Source: WJKG01 sp964627305 (GTDB taxonomy: Bacteria; Zixibacteria; MSB-5A5; GN15; FEB-12). Taken from it: a stretch of DNA of 64,000 nt. Location of the stretch: contig CAZVHP010000005.1 of assembly GCA_964627305.1 (NCBI GenBank), positions 239,728 to 303,727 of the forward strand. Reading direction: 5' to 3'. This document shows positions 36,692 through 45,560 of this stretch, in pieces. Numbering within the stretch: position 1 is the stretch's first letter; every line of letters begins with the position of its first letter. A program made the position numbers and the translations under genes. The notes below the pieces were generated by a model that saw only the letters and a program-made list of their open reading frames with translations, ran no database searches and had not been told where the DNA came from.

Positions 36692-36764
36692 AGCCAGCAG
36701 AGGGATTCGAACCCACGACCTGCTGATTACAAATCAGCTGCTCTACCAACTGAGCTATGCTGGC
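36692..36764 (-). tRNA. tRNA-Thr (anticodon TGT)
   Basis: Reverse-strand cloverleaf of 73 nt: acceptor GCCAGCA paired with TGCTGGC, D-arm GCTC...GAGC, anticodon stem GCTGA/TCAGC around loop TTTGTAA (anticodon TGT, Thr), and T-arm with GGTTCGAATCCC. One T-T mismatch occurs in the T stem. The discriminator base is T and CCA is not encoded. Confidence 0.97.
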
Positions 36765-36806
36765 TTAACACCGATCGCAGCCTCCCCTGCGGGTGCTGTA
36801 TGTCAC

Positions 36807-38201
36807 TTACACTTTGCGCTTCCAGCGGACTCCCTGCGGGGTGTCTTCAAGGACAATCCCCATCTGAACCAGTTCATCTCGTATGCGATCCGCCGTGGCG
36901 AAATCCCTGCTCTTCTTGGCAGCAGTGCGCTCGGCGATCATCTGCTCGATTCTCTCGTCGAGCTGCTCCTGTTCTTTGGCGAATCCCAGCACCGTATCAA
37001 ACCGCTCAATTGTCTCAAGTGCCCGGTCACGCTCCGGCGCTGACAACTTACCCTCGGTGCGGAGTCGGTTGATGTCGCGAACATAATCAAACACAACCCC
37101 CAGCGCACCGGAGATGTTCAGGTCATCGTCAAGCGCCTCCTCGAAACCAGTCCAGGCCTTCTCGATCACGGCCCCAGCGGTGCCGTCGGACTCCCCTCCC
37201 GGATACTCACGAAGGTTCACGACGAAATCGTTATACCGTTCCAGCGCGGCCGTGGCGGCTTCCAACCCCTTGAACGAGAAATTCAACTGCTGACGGTAGT
37301 GGGTCGCAAGGAGCAGATATCGAACGGCCAGTCCTGAGTAACCTTTTCCGAGGACATCACGCAGGGTGTAGAAATTCCCCAGTGACTTGGACATCTTGCG
37401 TCCCTCGACAATCAGGTACTCATTATGCAGCCAGTAGTTGACAAATTTCTTGCCGGTGCAGGCCTCCGACTGGGCGATCTCGTTCTCGTGGTGCGGGAAC
37501 ATATTGTCCACCCCCCCGCAGTGAATGTCGAAATGCTCCCCAAGATACTTCATGGACATGGCCGAACACTCGATATGCCAGCCCGGACGTCCTTTGCCCA
37601 AATCGGTCTCCCAGTATACATCGCCATCCTTTTCATCCCAGGCCTTCCACAGAGCGAAGTCACTGGCGGAATCCTTCTCATACTCATCGGAGGCCACCCG
37701 CGCCCCGGCCTTCATCCCCTCACGGTCAAGATTGGCCAGCTTGCCATAATCCTCGAATTTGTCAATACGAAAGTAGTAGTTACCGTCAACTTCATAGGCG
37801 TAGCCCTTCTCTACCAGCGTCTTGATCATCGCCACCATCTCGGGAATGTGATCAGTGGCCGCCGGATAGACCTCGGCCCGCTCGATCCTCAACGTATCCA
37901 GGTCCTCGAAAAAGGCATCCTTGTAACGCTGAGTGAATTTATCAAGCGAAACACCTTCTGCCTGTGAGTCGCGAATCGTCTTGTCGTCAATATCTGTCAG
38001 GTTCATCACCTGCATGACGTCGTACCCCTTGTACTTGAGGTACCGACGAAGCAGATCCTCAAACACGTAGGCCCGAAAATTGCCGATATGAGCGAAATTG
38101 TACACAGTCGGACCGCAGGTATACATGCGGACCTTGCCCGGCTCGATCGGCCTGAACTCCTCCTTTACGCCGGTAAGGCTGTTCTTGAATCTCAGGGCCA
38201 T
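36807..38201 (-). CDS. cysS: Cysteinyl-tRNA synthetase
   Basis: 464 aa class I enzyme charging tRNA-Cys. Zinc-binding C29 in YTCGPTVY, HIGN at 38-41, later ECSAMSMKYLG and HCGGVDNMFPHHENEIAQSEA complete the zinc/amino-acid site, and GRKMSKSLGN is the KMSKS loop. The C-terminal part has the DALR-type helices. Length is typical (about 460-480). Its GGAGG ribosome site lies in the end of the M42 peptidase gene and only 5 bp separate the two genes, so it is probably translated from the same transcript. It precedes the tRNA-Thr gene on the same strand. Confidence 0.97.
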   Translation of the reverse strand: MALRFKNSLTGVKEEFRPIEPGKVRMYTCGPTVYNFAHIGNFRAYVFEDLLRRYLKYKGYDVMQVMNLTDIDDKTIRDSQAEGVSLDKFTQRYKDAFFEDLDTLRIERAEVYPAATDHIPEMVAMIKTLVEKGYAYEVDGNYYFRIDKFEDYGKLANLDREGMKAGARVASDEYEKDSASDFALWKAWDEKDGDVYWETDLGKGRPGWHIECSAMSMKYLGEHFDIHCGGVDNMFPHHENEIAQSEACTGKKFVNYWLHNEYLIVEGRKMSKSLGNFYTLRDVLGKGYSGLAVRYLLLATHYRQQLNFSFKGLEAATAALERYNDFVVNLREYPGGESDGTAGAVIEKAWTGFEEALDDDLNISGALGVVFDYVRDINRLRTEGKLSAPERDRALETIERFDTVLGFAKEQEQLDERIEQMIAERTAAKKSRDFATADRIRDELVQMGIVLEDTPQGVRWKRKV

Positions 38202-38206
38202 AGCGG

Positions 38207-39283
38207 TTACGCCTCCGTGAATGATGCCACCGTCTTTTTGTCGAACACGGCGACCAGCTCGGTCACCAGCTTGATGGTATTATCATAATCGGTACGACTC
38301 ATGATTGCATTATGGCTGTGCAGGTACCGAACGGGCGGGCCGATCACTATCGAGGGCACACCGATACGGCTGATATGCACCCGGCCACCATCAGTGCCGC
38401 CGCGATCCATCGAGGTCAGATGATAGGGGATCTTCTTCTTTTCCGCCGTATCAATCACCAGATCGCGCAGTTGCTGGTTCGGAATCATCGTAGCATCGAG
38501 CACCAGCACACTGGGGCCGTTGCCCAACCGCTCCGGCTTCTTGAAGTTGCCCGGCGGGACATCCTGGGCAATACTCGTATCCACAATAATACCGACATCA
38601 GCGTCAGCCAGTTGCGCCAGTGTCTGCGCCCCGCGAAGTCCCACTTCTTCCTGCACACTCGCCGCGGCCAGAACCGTATTGGGATGCTTGCGACGCTGCA
38701 GGCCGTTGATTACCTCAAGGACAACCCCACAGGCGGCACGATTATCGAAAGCTTTTGCCATATAGGCCTTCTTGTTACCCAGCACCTCGAAACTGCTGAC
38801 CGGTATAATCGGATCTCCGATTCTGATCCCCAGCTTCTTGACAACATCGAACTTCTCCTGAGCGCCGACATCGATAAACATGTCTTTGATCTCGATGACG
38901 TTCTTACGCTCCTCAGGGGTGATGATGTGCGGTGGCTTGGAACCGATTACGCCCAGTACCGGACCCTTACTGGTCATGATCCTGACTCGCTGGGCCAGTG
39001 CAACATGACCCCACCAGCCACCCAGTGGCAGGAACTTGATGAAACCTTCGTCGGTAATCTCCTTGACCATGAATCCGACTTCATCCATGTGCCCCACAAT
39101 CAATACCCGCGGATCTTCGGATGTACCGTTCTTGACACCCATAATGGAGCCCATCTTGTCGTACTGGATATCGTCTACTTTCCCCTTGAGCTCACGGGCC
39201 ATGATCCTGCGAATCTCGCTTTCGTTACCGGGCACACCCGAGGCTTCAGTCAGTTCTTTGAGCAGTTGTTCGACTTTGTCCAC
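38207..39283 (-). CDS. M42 family metallopeptidase (FrvX/glutamyl aminopeptidase type)
   Basis: 358 aa started at GTG 39281-39283 because GAGGAG lies five bases upstream; a longer start at 39304 adds seven residues. M42 peptidases are dodecameric dimetal aminopeptidases. Ligands seen: VGHMDEVGFMV (His, Asp), KAFDNRAACG (bridging Asp), QEEVGLRGA (catalytic/bridging Glu pair), VDTSIAQD (Asp), and YLHSHN (His). Length is usual for the family. It lies immediately upstream of cysS on the same strand. Confidence 0.93.
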   Translation of the reverse strand: MDKVEQLLKELTEASGVPGNESEIRRIMARELKGKVDDIQYDKMGSIMGVKNGTSEDPRVLIVGHMDEVGFMVKEITDEGFIKFLPLGGWWGHVALAQRVRIMTSKGPVLGVIGSKPPHIITPEERKNVIEIKDMFIDVGAQEKFDVVKKLGIRIGDPIIPVSSFEVLGNKKAYMAKAFDNRAACGVVLEVINGLQRRKHPNTVLAAASVQEEVGLRGAQTLAQLADADVGIIVDTSIAQDVPPGNFKKPERLGNGPSVLVLDATMIPNQQLRDLVIDTAEKKKIPYHLTSMDRGGTDGGRVHISRIGVPSIVIGPPVRYLHSHNAIMSRTDYDNTIKLVTELVAVFDKKTVASFTEA

Positions 39284-39370
39284 GACTTCTCCTCTATCAT
39301 TCACGTCTGTATCAGCTTACCATGCGAAAACAGAGCCGGAATATAGGCACCAAAACGCGAATCGTCCACC

Positions 39371-40114
39371 CTAAAAGTCGAAATGCCCGCGAAGCCCAGA
39401 CAACGAGTCCACCCTGCGCACATCCGCTGGCATGTCAGGTGGGTACTCACGGCCGGGTTTGACCTTCAATATCCCGGGCATCCCGATCGAGGTCGGCCCC
39501 TGCACATCCTCAAGATACCTGTCTCCGATGTAGACACACTCGCCGGGAGCGTACCCGGCCATGTTGGCAGCCTTATAGAAGATGTCCGGGTGCGGCTTGC
39601 GCCACCTGAAGGTTGAACTGAAAATCGCAAAATCCAGAAACGGCTCGATCCCGAACCGCCGAAGTTCTTTCCGATGCGCCCGCTCCGGAAAGACAGTATT
39701 GGAGATCAGCCCCACCCGGCCGTAGCGAGTACGAACGGCCTCGAGCGTCTCAAGCGTGTCCTCATAAACGAACAGGTGTTTCTCTACCGGTTCATAGTAC
39801 GCGTCAAAGAACAGGTCGACAAACTCCTCATCAGATGGCAGACCCAGCTCCCTCAACAACGGCGCCGCCACCATAGGAACCGACCACTCTTCCCAGGTCG
39901 TTGAAGCCTTCTGCCGATAGGCCGCCTTGGCCAACTCGAAGGCATCATTGAACTCAACCTCATCCGGGACTGTCAGCTTCCGACTGACAAGGAACTGCCG
40001 CGAGGCCTCCGTACACTCCCGGCCCAATTCATCCCAGGGAATCGACTCGTACTCCAGCAGAGTAGAGCCGAGATCAAACAGCACTGCTTTGGGCGCCAGC
40101 TTCTCCATCACCAT
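39371..40114 (-). CDS. HAD superfamily hydrolase
   Basis: 247 aa (start ATG 40112-40114, the second of two close ATGs). HAD core motifs: AVLFDLGSTLLEYES (motif I, first Asp D, position two replaced by Gly), GLISNTVFPE (motif II region), KPHPDIFYKAA (motif III Lys) and YIGDRYLEDVQGPTSIGM (motif IV DxxxxD). A helical cap lies between motif I and II (residues about 20-95), as in the HAD-IA group. The loss of the second motif-I aspartate is seen in several HAD subgroups and may alter the reaction. The substrate is unknown. It is the last gene of the ruvC-to-ddl array. Confidence 0.85.
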   Translation of the reverse strand: MVMEKLAPKAVLFDLGSTLLEYESIPWDELGRECTEASRQFLVSRKLTVPDEVEFNDAFELAKAAYRQKASTTWEEWSVPMVAAPLLRELGLPSDEEFVDLFFDAYYEPVEKHLFVYEDTLETLEAVRTRYGRVGLISNTVFPERAHRKELRRFGIEPFLDFAIFSSTFRWRKPHPDIFYKAANMAGYAPGECVYIGDRYLEDVQGPTSIGMPGILKVKPGREYPPDMPADVRRVDSLSGLRGHFDF

Positions 40115-40121
40115 CAACCTG

Positions 40122-41081
40122 TCACTGCTTTGTCGCCAGTTGTACCAGACGCTCAACCAGGTCATCGAAACTCATGCCCGACTCGCGAGCCGCCATGGGT
40201 ACCAAAGACAGTTCTGTCATTCCGGGCGACGTGTTTACCTCTAAACAATATCCGGTTCCCGACTGATCCATTATGAAGTCGACCCGGACCACTCCCTTGC
40301 ATCCGAGCAGACCATACAACTTCGCGGCATCCTGCTGCATCGAGGCCGATTGCTCGTCCGTGATCGGAGCCGGCACCAGGTACTCGGATTTCCCCTTGGT
40401 GTACTTAGCCACATAATCATACAGACCCTCTTTGGGTCGGATTTCCACCACCGGCAGCGGCTCGCCGTCAAGAACCGCCACTGTCAGCTCGCGTCCCGCA
40501 ATGAAGGTCTCAACAAGGATCTCGCGGGACTCCCGAAAACACTTCTCAAGCGCCTGAGCAATCTGCCCCGATTCACTGACCTTGGTCAGGCCAATCGTCG
40601 AGCCACCATCATTGGGCTTGACGATCAGCGGCACGTCGAAACAGTCCAGCACTTCCGCCCCAATGCGCTGCAGGTCACCTTTGTCAGCTACCCGGTACAG
40701 GGCATGCTTCGGCGTGATGACATCCACCATAGTCATCAAACGCTTCGTCAGGGCTTTGTTCATGGCGATTGCCGAGGCCAGCATACCTGACCCGGTATAC
40801 CTCTTCCCGGCCAGGTCCAACAGACACTGCACCTGCCCATTCTCGCCGGAGCCGCCATGCAGGGCAACGAACACAACATCGGAATTCAGCACCGTGCTCG
40901 AGCGGATCATCCACAACGGCCCCGGCGGCAACCGATCACTCGTATTCGGCGTTCCTGCTCCCGGATCGAACACCTCCGCTTTGAATCCCTTCCGCACCAG
41001 GGCATCATAGACAGCTTGCCCGGACTTCAGCGAAACTTCACGCTCGTTGGACTGCCCACCGACCAGCACGACAACTCTCAT
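40122..41081 (-). CDS. ddl: D-alanine--D-alanine ligase
   Basis: 319 aa ATP-grasp enzyme joining two D-Ala residues for peptidoglycan. Signatures: VVVLVGGQSNEREVSLKSG at the N-terminus, FVALHGGSGENGQVQCLLD, YTGSGMLASAIAMNKALTK, LIVKPNDGGSTIGLTKV, VETFIAGRELTVAVLDG, and VVRVDFIMDQ...YCLEVNTSPGMTELSLVP with the metal-ligand Glu/Asn. Length is close to the usual 300-320. AGGAAGC precedes the start, which overlaps the dedA stop by four bases. It shares an operon with dedA upstream and the HAD gene downstream. Confidence 0.96.
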   Translation of the reverse strand: MRVVVLVGGQSNEREVSLKSGQAVYDALVRKGFKAEVFDPGAGTPNTSDRLPPGPLWMIRSSTVLNSDVVFVALHGGSGENGQVQCLLDLAGKRYTGSGMLASAIAMNKALTKRLMTMVDVITPKHALYRVADKGDLQRIGAEVLDCFDVPLIVKPNDGGSTIGLTKVSESGQIAQALEKCFRESREILVETFIAGRELTVAVLDGEPLPVVEIRPKEGLYDYVAKYTKGKSEYLVPAPITDEQSASMQQDAAKLYGLLGCKGVVRVDFIMDQSGTGYCLEVNTSPGMTELSLVPMAARESGMSFDDLVERLVQLATKQ

Positions 41082-41707
41082 TTTTGCTTCCTGCGAATCT
41101 TCCTGATTTTGCGCACCACGAACAGGATCACCAGCGCGATGACAATCGGCCAGGCGATCGCATTGTATGTCTTGAAGTAATACTCGACCAGATACAGGTT
41201 CTCAACAAACACAAAACCGAGGTACATCAACAGCGCCACGAATACCACATACGACACCGCGCTGAACGCCACCATCGATACCACCGGTACCCGGCCCATG
41301 CCGGCTGTCAACGCTATGACGACGCGGAACCCCACCACGAAGCGGGAGGCTATCAGTATCAGTGGTCCCCAGCGACTGAACAGCCGGTCCGCGGCATGGA
41401 TGTCCTCGGCGCTGAAAAGCTTGTAGTTCTTCCGAAGAAAGAAGTCGCGTCCGTGATGCCGTCCGAACCAGTACCAGACCATCACCGAAAGCAAGCCACC
41501 CGTGACTGCCACCAATCCCGAAATGACCGGGTCCATGCGCTCGACCGCTACCAGCGCGCCGGCCGCCACAATGAACGAGTCCCCGGGAAACGGCGGCGTA
41601 ATGTTCTCGATAAAACAGGCGGCAAACAGCGCCAGATACACCCACGCCGGACCGTATGCAAACAGATGGTCCAGCCACTCATCAATCCAAATCGCGTATT
41701 CAGCCAT
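41078..41707 (-). CDS. DedA family membrane protein
   Basis: 209 aa from ATG 41705-41707. The DedA/SNARE-associated family signature is seen: EWLDHLFAYGPAWVYLALFAACFIENITPPFPGDSFIVAAG, which contains the conserved ENxxPPxPGD, split here at a membrane-re-entrant loop, followed by YWFGRHHGRDF (GRHxG) and RFVVGFRVVIALTAGMGRVPV. These proteins are flippases for lipid carriers such as undecaprenyl phosphate in characterised cases. It overlaps ispF by 8 bp and ddl by 4 bp, so it is in the same transcript as isoprenoid and cell-wall genes, which suits a role in lipid-carrier recycling (inference). Confidence 0.93.
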   Translation of the reverse strand: MAEYAIWIDEWLDHLFAYGPAWVYLALFAACFIENITPPFPGDSFIVAAGALVAVERMDPVISGLVAVTGGLLSVMVWYWFGRHHGRDFFLRKNYKLFSAEDIHAADRLFSRWGPLILIASRFVVGFRVVIALTAGMGRVPVVSMVAFSAVSYVVFVALLMYLGFVFVENLYLVEYYFKTYNAIAWPIVIALVILFVVRKIRKIRRKQK

Positions 41708-42188
41708 TGAGTACAATCAGGCAGACCGCCGAGGCGGCGATACCTTCCTCGCGACCAACAAAGCCAAGATGTTCCGTGGTGGTTGCCTTGAGGCTGATCC
41801 GTTCGGGCACAATCGGCAAAACCGAGCCCAGCCGTGTTCTCATGGCGCTCAAATGCGGCGACAGACGCGGCCGCTGGGCCATCAGGGTGGCATCTATATT
41901 AACTATCTCCTTCAGCCCCGCCTGTGTCAGCTTCCTGACAACCGTCTTCAGCAGTTCCAACGAATCAGCATCGCGCCAGGTTTCCTCTGTGGCCGGAAAA
42001 TGGTAACCTATATCGCCCAGCGATGCCGCGCCCAGCAAGGCGTCCATGATCGCATGTGTCAGGACGTCGGCATCGGAATGCCCGGCCAGACCCTTCTCGT
42101 GCGGAATGGTCACGCCACCGATAATCAGTGGCCGATCGGCCGTCAATGCATGCACATCGAACCCGTGCCCGATTCTCAGGTCAGCCAT
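41700..42188 (-). CDS. ispF: 2-C-methyl-D-erythritol 2,4-cyclodiphosphate synthase
   Basis: 162 aa trimeric enzyme of the non-mevalonate isoprenoid pathway. Signatures: RIGHGFDVHALTADRPLIIGGV (metal-binding D-x-H), GLAGHSDADVLTHAIMDALLGAASLGDIGYHFP, and KATTTEHLGFVGREEGIAASAV near the C-terminus. Length is usual. GGGAGATGT gives the ribosome site. It overlaps the ispD stop by 8 bp and the dedA start by 8 bp. The presence of ispD and ispF together places the MEP pathway in this organism. Confidence 0.97.
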   Translation of the reverse strand: MADLRIGHGFDVHALTADRPLIIGGVTIPHEKGLAGHSDADVLTHAIMDALLGAASLGDIGYHFPATEETWRDADSLELLKTVVRKLTQAGLKEIVNIDATLMAQRPRLSPHLSAMRTRLGSVLPIVPERISLKATTTEHLGFVGREEGIAASAVCLIVLNG

Positions 42189-42876
42189 ACATCTCCCGTC
42201 TGAGTAGCGCCTCGACAGCCACGAGGTCGGACTGGCTTGTCACCTTCAGGTTCGGGCTGTCCGGCTCGACAACGGTCACCTTGAACCCGCACGCCTCGAC
42301 CAACGAGGCGTCATCAGTGTAGCCGCGTGTAGCATCGGTGCTGGCCGCCTCGTGTGCCGACATGATAAGGTCATACTGGAACACTTGCGGCGTCTGTGCC
42401 CCGTACAAATCACGGCGGTCTACAGAGGAAATCACGTACCCGGCTTTAGTCCGCTTCAGCGTGTCCGTGATCGGTGAGGCGAGCAGCGCTGCTCGCTCGC
42501 TGCGCGCGCGAGCTATCACCCGCTCAATGTCATTCACGGCCGTCATCGGCCGGGCGCCGTCATGAACCGCCACCAGGCCGGTCGAAATCGGCAACGCCTT
42601 CAGCCCGCGATAGACTGACTCCTGCCGCGTGGCCCCACCGGGTACCAGCTTGATCACCTTGCGAAATCCGTACGGGTCAACTATCCTCTGAGTGGCAAAC
42701 AGCAAGTGCTCCTCGGCGACGACTACGATGATCGAATCGACCGATTCAGCCGCTTCCAGCCGCGAGATCGTCCAGGTAAGCATCGGCCGATCGATCAGCA
42801 TTCGAAACTGCTTAGGGACCTCGCCGCCAAATCGTTCACCGCTTCCGGCTGCCACTATCACTGCCGCGGTTTTCAT
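42181..42876 (-). CDS. ispD: 2-C-methyl-D-erythritol 4-phosphate cytidylyltransferase
   Basis: 231 aa nucleotidyltransferase that activates MEP with CTP in isoprenoid synthesis. Signatures: AVIVAAGSGERFGGEVPKQF (nucleotide-binding GSG loop with Arg and Lys), PGGATRQESVYRGL, VAVHDGARPMT, SPITDTLKR, TPQVFQYDLI, and TDDASLVEACGFKVTVVEPDSPNLKVTSQ, all in the usual order. Overlap with ispF is 8 bp. It is downstream of queA on the same strand, separated by about 43 bp. Confidence 0.96.
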   Translation of the reverse strand: MKTAAVIVAAGSGERFGGEVPKQFRMLIDRPMLTWTISRLEAAESVDSIIVVVAEEHLLFATQRIVDPYGFRKVIKLVPGGATRQESVYRGLKALPISTGLVAVHDGARPMTAVNDIERVIARARSERAALLASPITDTLKRTKAGYVISSVDRRDLYGAQTPQVFQYDLIMSAHEAASTDATRGYTDDASLVEACGFKVTVVEPDSPNLKVTSQSDLVAVEALLRREMYG

Positions 42877-42919
42877 CAGGCCCGAATATAGACCCCTTTT
42901 CGCAGCGGAGAAAGGTTTT

Positions 42920-43963
42920 TTACAGGATCAGCATGGCATCGCCATAGCTGTAGAAGCGGAGGCACTCACTGATTGCCTGTTCGTAGGCAGCCAGCATCCG
43001 CTCTCGCCCGGCGAAAGCACTTACCAGAATGAGCAACGAGGATTTCGGCAGGTGGAAGTTCGTGATCATGTGATCAACTACCTGAAAGCGGTGTCCCGGC
43101 CGAATGTACAGATCCACCATCTTCGACAGCGGCTGCACCCGCCCATCGACAATTCGGGCCGATTCGAGCGTTCGCACCGAAGTCGTCCCCACAACGAACA
43201 GTCTCCCGCCACGATCACGCACCCGATTGATCGCATCGGCGGCCGCAACCGGCAGTTCCGCGAACTCCGGATCGACAGTGTGATCCTCAACGCGCTCAGC
43301 CGTCACCGGCTTGAACGTGCCCGGCCCCACGTGAAGGGTCAACTCGATCTTCATAATCCCCCTGGCATCCAGTTGCTCCAGGAGCCTGCGCGTGAAATGG
43401 AATCCTGCGGTCGGGGCCGCCACCGCGCCGACCTTGTTGCTGTCGGCAAACACGGTTTGGTAACGACGGATATCCTGCGCGCTGTCCCCTCGACGAATGT
43501 AGTGCGGCAGGGGGACATGCCCATAGCGAGCTATCAGGCGCTCCCGGGCCGAACGAGAGGTGAACCGTACGTACCAGCGTCCGTCTCCCTGATTGTCAAG
43601 CAGCTCGACCCCGGGCGTTCCCTCAAACTCGACCCACTCCCCCGGTTTCACTCGCCGCGAGGGGCTGACCAGAGCCAGCCAGCGCTCGTCAACCGCATCC
43701 GGTACCCGGCGCACCAGAAATACTTCGACTCCGGCACCGGATGCGCGTTTCGCGAACAGCCGAGCCTTGAACACCTTCGTGTTGTTCACGACAAGTGCGT
43801 CACCGGGTTGCAGGTAGTCAATGATCCGCGAGAAGGGAAGTATCTTCGCCAGCCCGCTACGCCTCCGGTCTATCACCATCAGGCGCGATTCATCCCGCTT
43901 CCGGCTCGGATGCTGCGCGATCAGGTCTCGCGGCAGATCGTAGTCAAACAGCTCGATATCCAT
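42920..43963 (-). CDS. queA: S-adenosylmethionine:tRNA ribosyltransferase-isomerase
   Basis: 347 aa enzyme that adds the epoxycyclopentane precursor ring in queuosine synthesis, using SAM as a ribosyl donor. Signatures: LFDYDLPRDLIAQHPSRKRDESRLMV, DALVVNNTKVFKARL, PTAGFHFTRRLLEQL, THHVGPGTF-like LTLHVGPGTFKPV, FVVGTTSVRTLES, ITNFHLPKSSLLILVSAFAGRE, and YSYGDAMLIL at the end. The length matches the family. It is part of the ruv/DUF2905/ispDF array, following a 12-bp gap after the DUF2905 gene. Confidence 0.97.
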   Translation of the reverse strand: MDIELFDYDLPRDLIAQHPSRKRDESRLMVIDRRRSGLAKILPFSRIIDYLQPGDALVVNNTKVFKARLFAKRASGAGVEVFLVRRVPDAVDERWLALVSPSRRVKPGEWVEFEGTPGVELLDNQGDGRWYVRFTSRSARERLIARYGHVPLPHYIRRGDSAQDIRRYQTVFADSNKVGAVAAPTAGFHFTRRLLEQLDARGIMKIELTLHVGPGTFKPVTAERVEDHTVDPEFAELPVAAADAINRVRDRGGRLFVVGTTSVRTLESARIVDGRVQPLSKMVDLYIRPGHRFQVVDHMITNFHLPKSSLLILVSAFAGRERMLAAYEQAISECLRFYSYGDAMLIL

Positions 43964-43974
43964 TGACGCAGTCG

Positions 43975-44193
43975 TTACTTCCGACTGAAAAGGTTGAGAA
44001 TAAGTGTCAGCAGCAGCGAAACTATGAGCATAGTCACCAGCGGAACGTACACGGTGGTTCGACCACGCTTAAACACAATGTCACCCGGAAGTCGGCCCAG
44101 CCAGGGTATCCGGTCGGCAAACAGAAAGACAACGCCCAACACCACAAGGATCGCCCCGGCCACAATCAGCAGTTTTCCCACCTGCGGCATCAT
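43975..44193 (-). CDS. DUF2905 family membrane protein
   Basis: 72 aa. Two membrane helices (LLIVAGAILVVLGVVFLFA and VYVPLVTMLIVSLLLTLIL) flank the conserved WLGRLPGDIVFKRG loop, which is the DUF2905 hallmark. Its function is unknown, but it commonly lies beside ruvAB and queA in diverse bacteria, as here. AGGGTGCT precedes the ATG. Located between the 104-aa unknown gene and queA. Confidence 0.9.
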   Translation of the reverse strand: MMPQVGKLLIVAGAILVVLGVVFLFADRIPWLGRLPGDIVFKRGRTTVYVPLVTMLIVSLLLTLILNLFSRK

Positions 44194-44208
44194 AGCACCC
44201 TGCTTTGC

Positions 44209-44523
44209 TCATTCCTGATCACGCGAGTCATAACTGTCTGCCCATTCGATGGTTATCCGTTCATACCAGCGCGCCACCAGCGTACGCTGTGCCTCCGTCA
44301 GCCCGTCAGGCAAAGCCTCCCCGTTGACAAGGCGCTCCAATCCTGTCAGCGCCGCGCGTGTGTCGCCCACCGTCAGGGCCGGCTGTCCACTGGCCAACAG
44401 CCAGTCGCGATACACCAGCGTTTCCTCGATCAGAAGGCTCGCTATCTCGCATGCCTGCGGATCATCGGCCTGCTGCATCTGACGAAGCAGGTCAATGATC
44501 CGGTTCTCTTCATCCCGGAACAT
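44209..44523 (-). CDS. Unknown 104-aa protein between ruvB and DUF2905
   Basis: Acidic, helical, soluble-looking protein with no signal or membrane segment (ENRIIDLLRQMQQADD, EIASLLIEETLVYRDWLLASG, VARWYERITIEW). No family is recognised. It is one base beyond the ruvB stop and 15 bp before the DUF2905 start, so it is clearly part of the operon. Position and codon use look ordinary, arguing for a real gene. A role linked to Holliday-junction processing is only suggested by its place. Confidence 0.6.
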   Translation of the reverse strand: MFRDEENRIIDLLRQMQQADDPQACEIASLLIEETLVYRDWLLASGQPALTVGDTRAALTGLERLVNGEALPDGLTEAQRTLVARWYERITIEWADSYDSRDQE

Positions 44524-44524
44524 C

Positions 44525-45553
44525 CTAAAACAGTTTTCCCTGGTTATCAGAACTCGGGAGGCTCGCTCCCAGATGACGGGCAGCTTCGGCAGACACCACC
44601 CGTCCCCGTTTGGTTCGCTGCACGAAACCGATCTTCAGCAAGTACGGCTCCACCATGTCAACCAGCGTGTCGATTTCCTCGTTGAGTGTGGCAGCCATAG
44701 CTTCGATACCGACCGGGCCGCCCTGGTAATACTCGATCATCACCTGAAGCAGCTTGCGATCGAACGCATCCAGCCCAAGAGCATCGACCCCCTCGGCATC
44801 GAGCGCCCGGGCAGCCAGTTCGGGGCTTACCCGCCCATCAGACTTGACGGCCGCGAAGTCCCTCACCCGGCGCAGCAGACGATTGGCTATTCGCGGTGTC
44901 CCTCGTGACCGTTCTGCAATGATCCGGGCCGACTCCGACTCCACCGGCGTTTCCAGAAGCTTTGCCGATCGCATGATTATCTCAGCCAGGTCCTCTGGCG
45001 GGTAAAAGTCTATGTGATAGTACAGCCCGAACCTGTCCCGAAGCGGCGCCGACAGGAGACCCGCCCGGGTCGTTGCCCCCACCATCGTGAACCTCTTGAG
45101 CGGGACATTGATGATTTTGGCAAACGCCCCCTTGTCCACCACAAAATCGACCTTAAAATCCTCCATCGCCGGATACAGAAACTCCTCGATGACGGATGAC
45201 AACCGATGGATTTCGTCGATGAACAACACATCGCCATCCTTCAGATTGGTCAATATGCCCATCAAGTCACCGGATCGCTGCAGGGCCGGCCCGGCCGTTG
45301 CAAACAGCTTCGAGCCCATCTCATTGGCGATAATGTGCGCCAGTGTTGTCTTGCCAAGCCCCGGCGGACCATAGAACAGAATGTGTTCAATCGCTTCGCC
45401 ACGTCCCCGCGCGGCGTCGATCGCCACCTGCAGCTTCGACCGCAATTCATCCTGACCAATGTACTCAGACAGGCTCTGTGGCCGCAGCGACAGATGTTGT
45501 GACTCTTCGGCCGGATCAAGCGGCCCGCCAGTGACTAATCTCTCGCGACTCAT
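44525..45553 (-). CDS. ruvB: Holliday junction branch migration helicase RuvB
   Basis: 342 aa from the ATG at 45551-45553; a longer frame would overlap ruvA. AAA+ motor with Walker A FYGPPGLGKTTLA, Walker B DVLFIDEIHRL, sensor 1 MVGATTRAG and sensor 2 RSRGTPRIANRLLRRVRDFA, followed by the winged-helix domain (VMIEYYQGGPVGIEAMAATL and EPYLLKIGFVQRTKRGRV). Together with RuvA it drives branch migration of recombination intermediates for RuvC cleavage. Length is usual (330-350). It starts 7 bp after the ruvA stop. Confidence 0.97.
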   Translation of the reverse strand: MSRERLVTGGPLDPAEESQHLSLRPQSLSEYIGQDELRSKLQVAIDAARGRGEAIEHILFYGPPGLGKTTLAHIIANEMGSKLFATAGPALQRSGDLMGILTNLKDGDVLFIDEIHRLSSVIEEFLYPAMEDFKVDFVVDKGAFAKIINVPLKRFTMVGATTRAGLLSAPLRDRFGLYYHIDFYPPEDLAEIIMRSAKLLETPVESESARIIAERSRGTPRIANRLLRRVRDFAAVKSDGRVSPELAARALDAEGVDALGLDAFDRKLLQVMIEYYQGGPVGIEAMAATLNEEIDTLVDMVEPYLLKIGFVQRTKRGRVVSAEAARHLGASLPSSDNQGKLF

Positions 45554-45560
45554 ATCGTAA

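Noticed and set aside
42692..43966. 424-codon plus-strand open frame opposite queA and ispD.
   Set aside because: queA and ispD are unmistakable; this frame is their complement.
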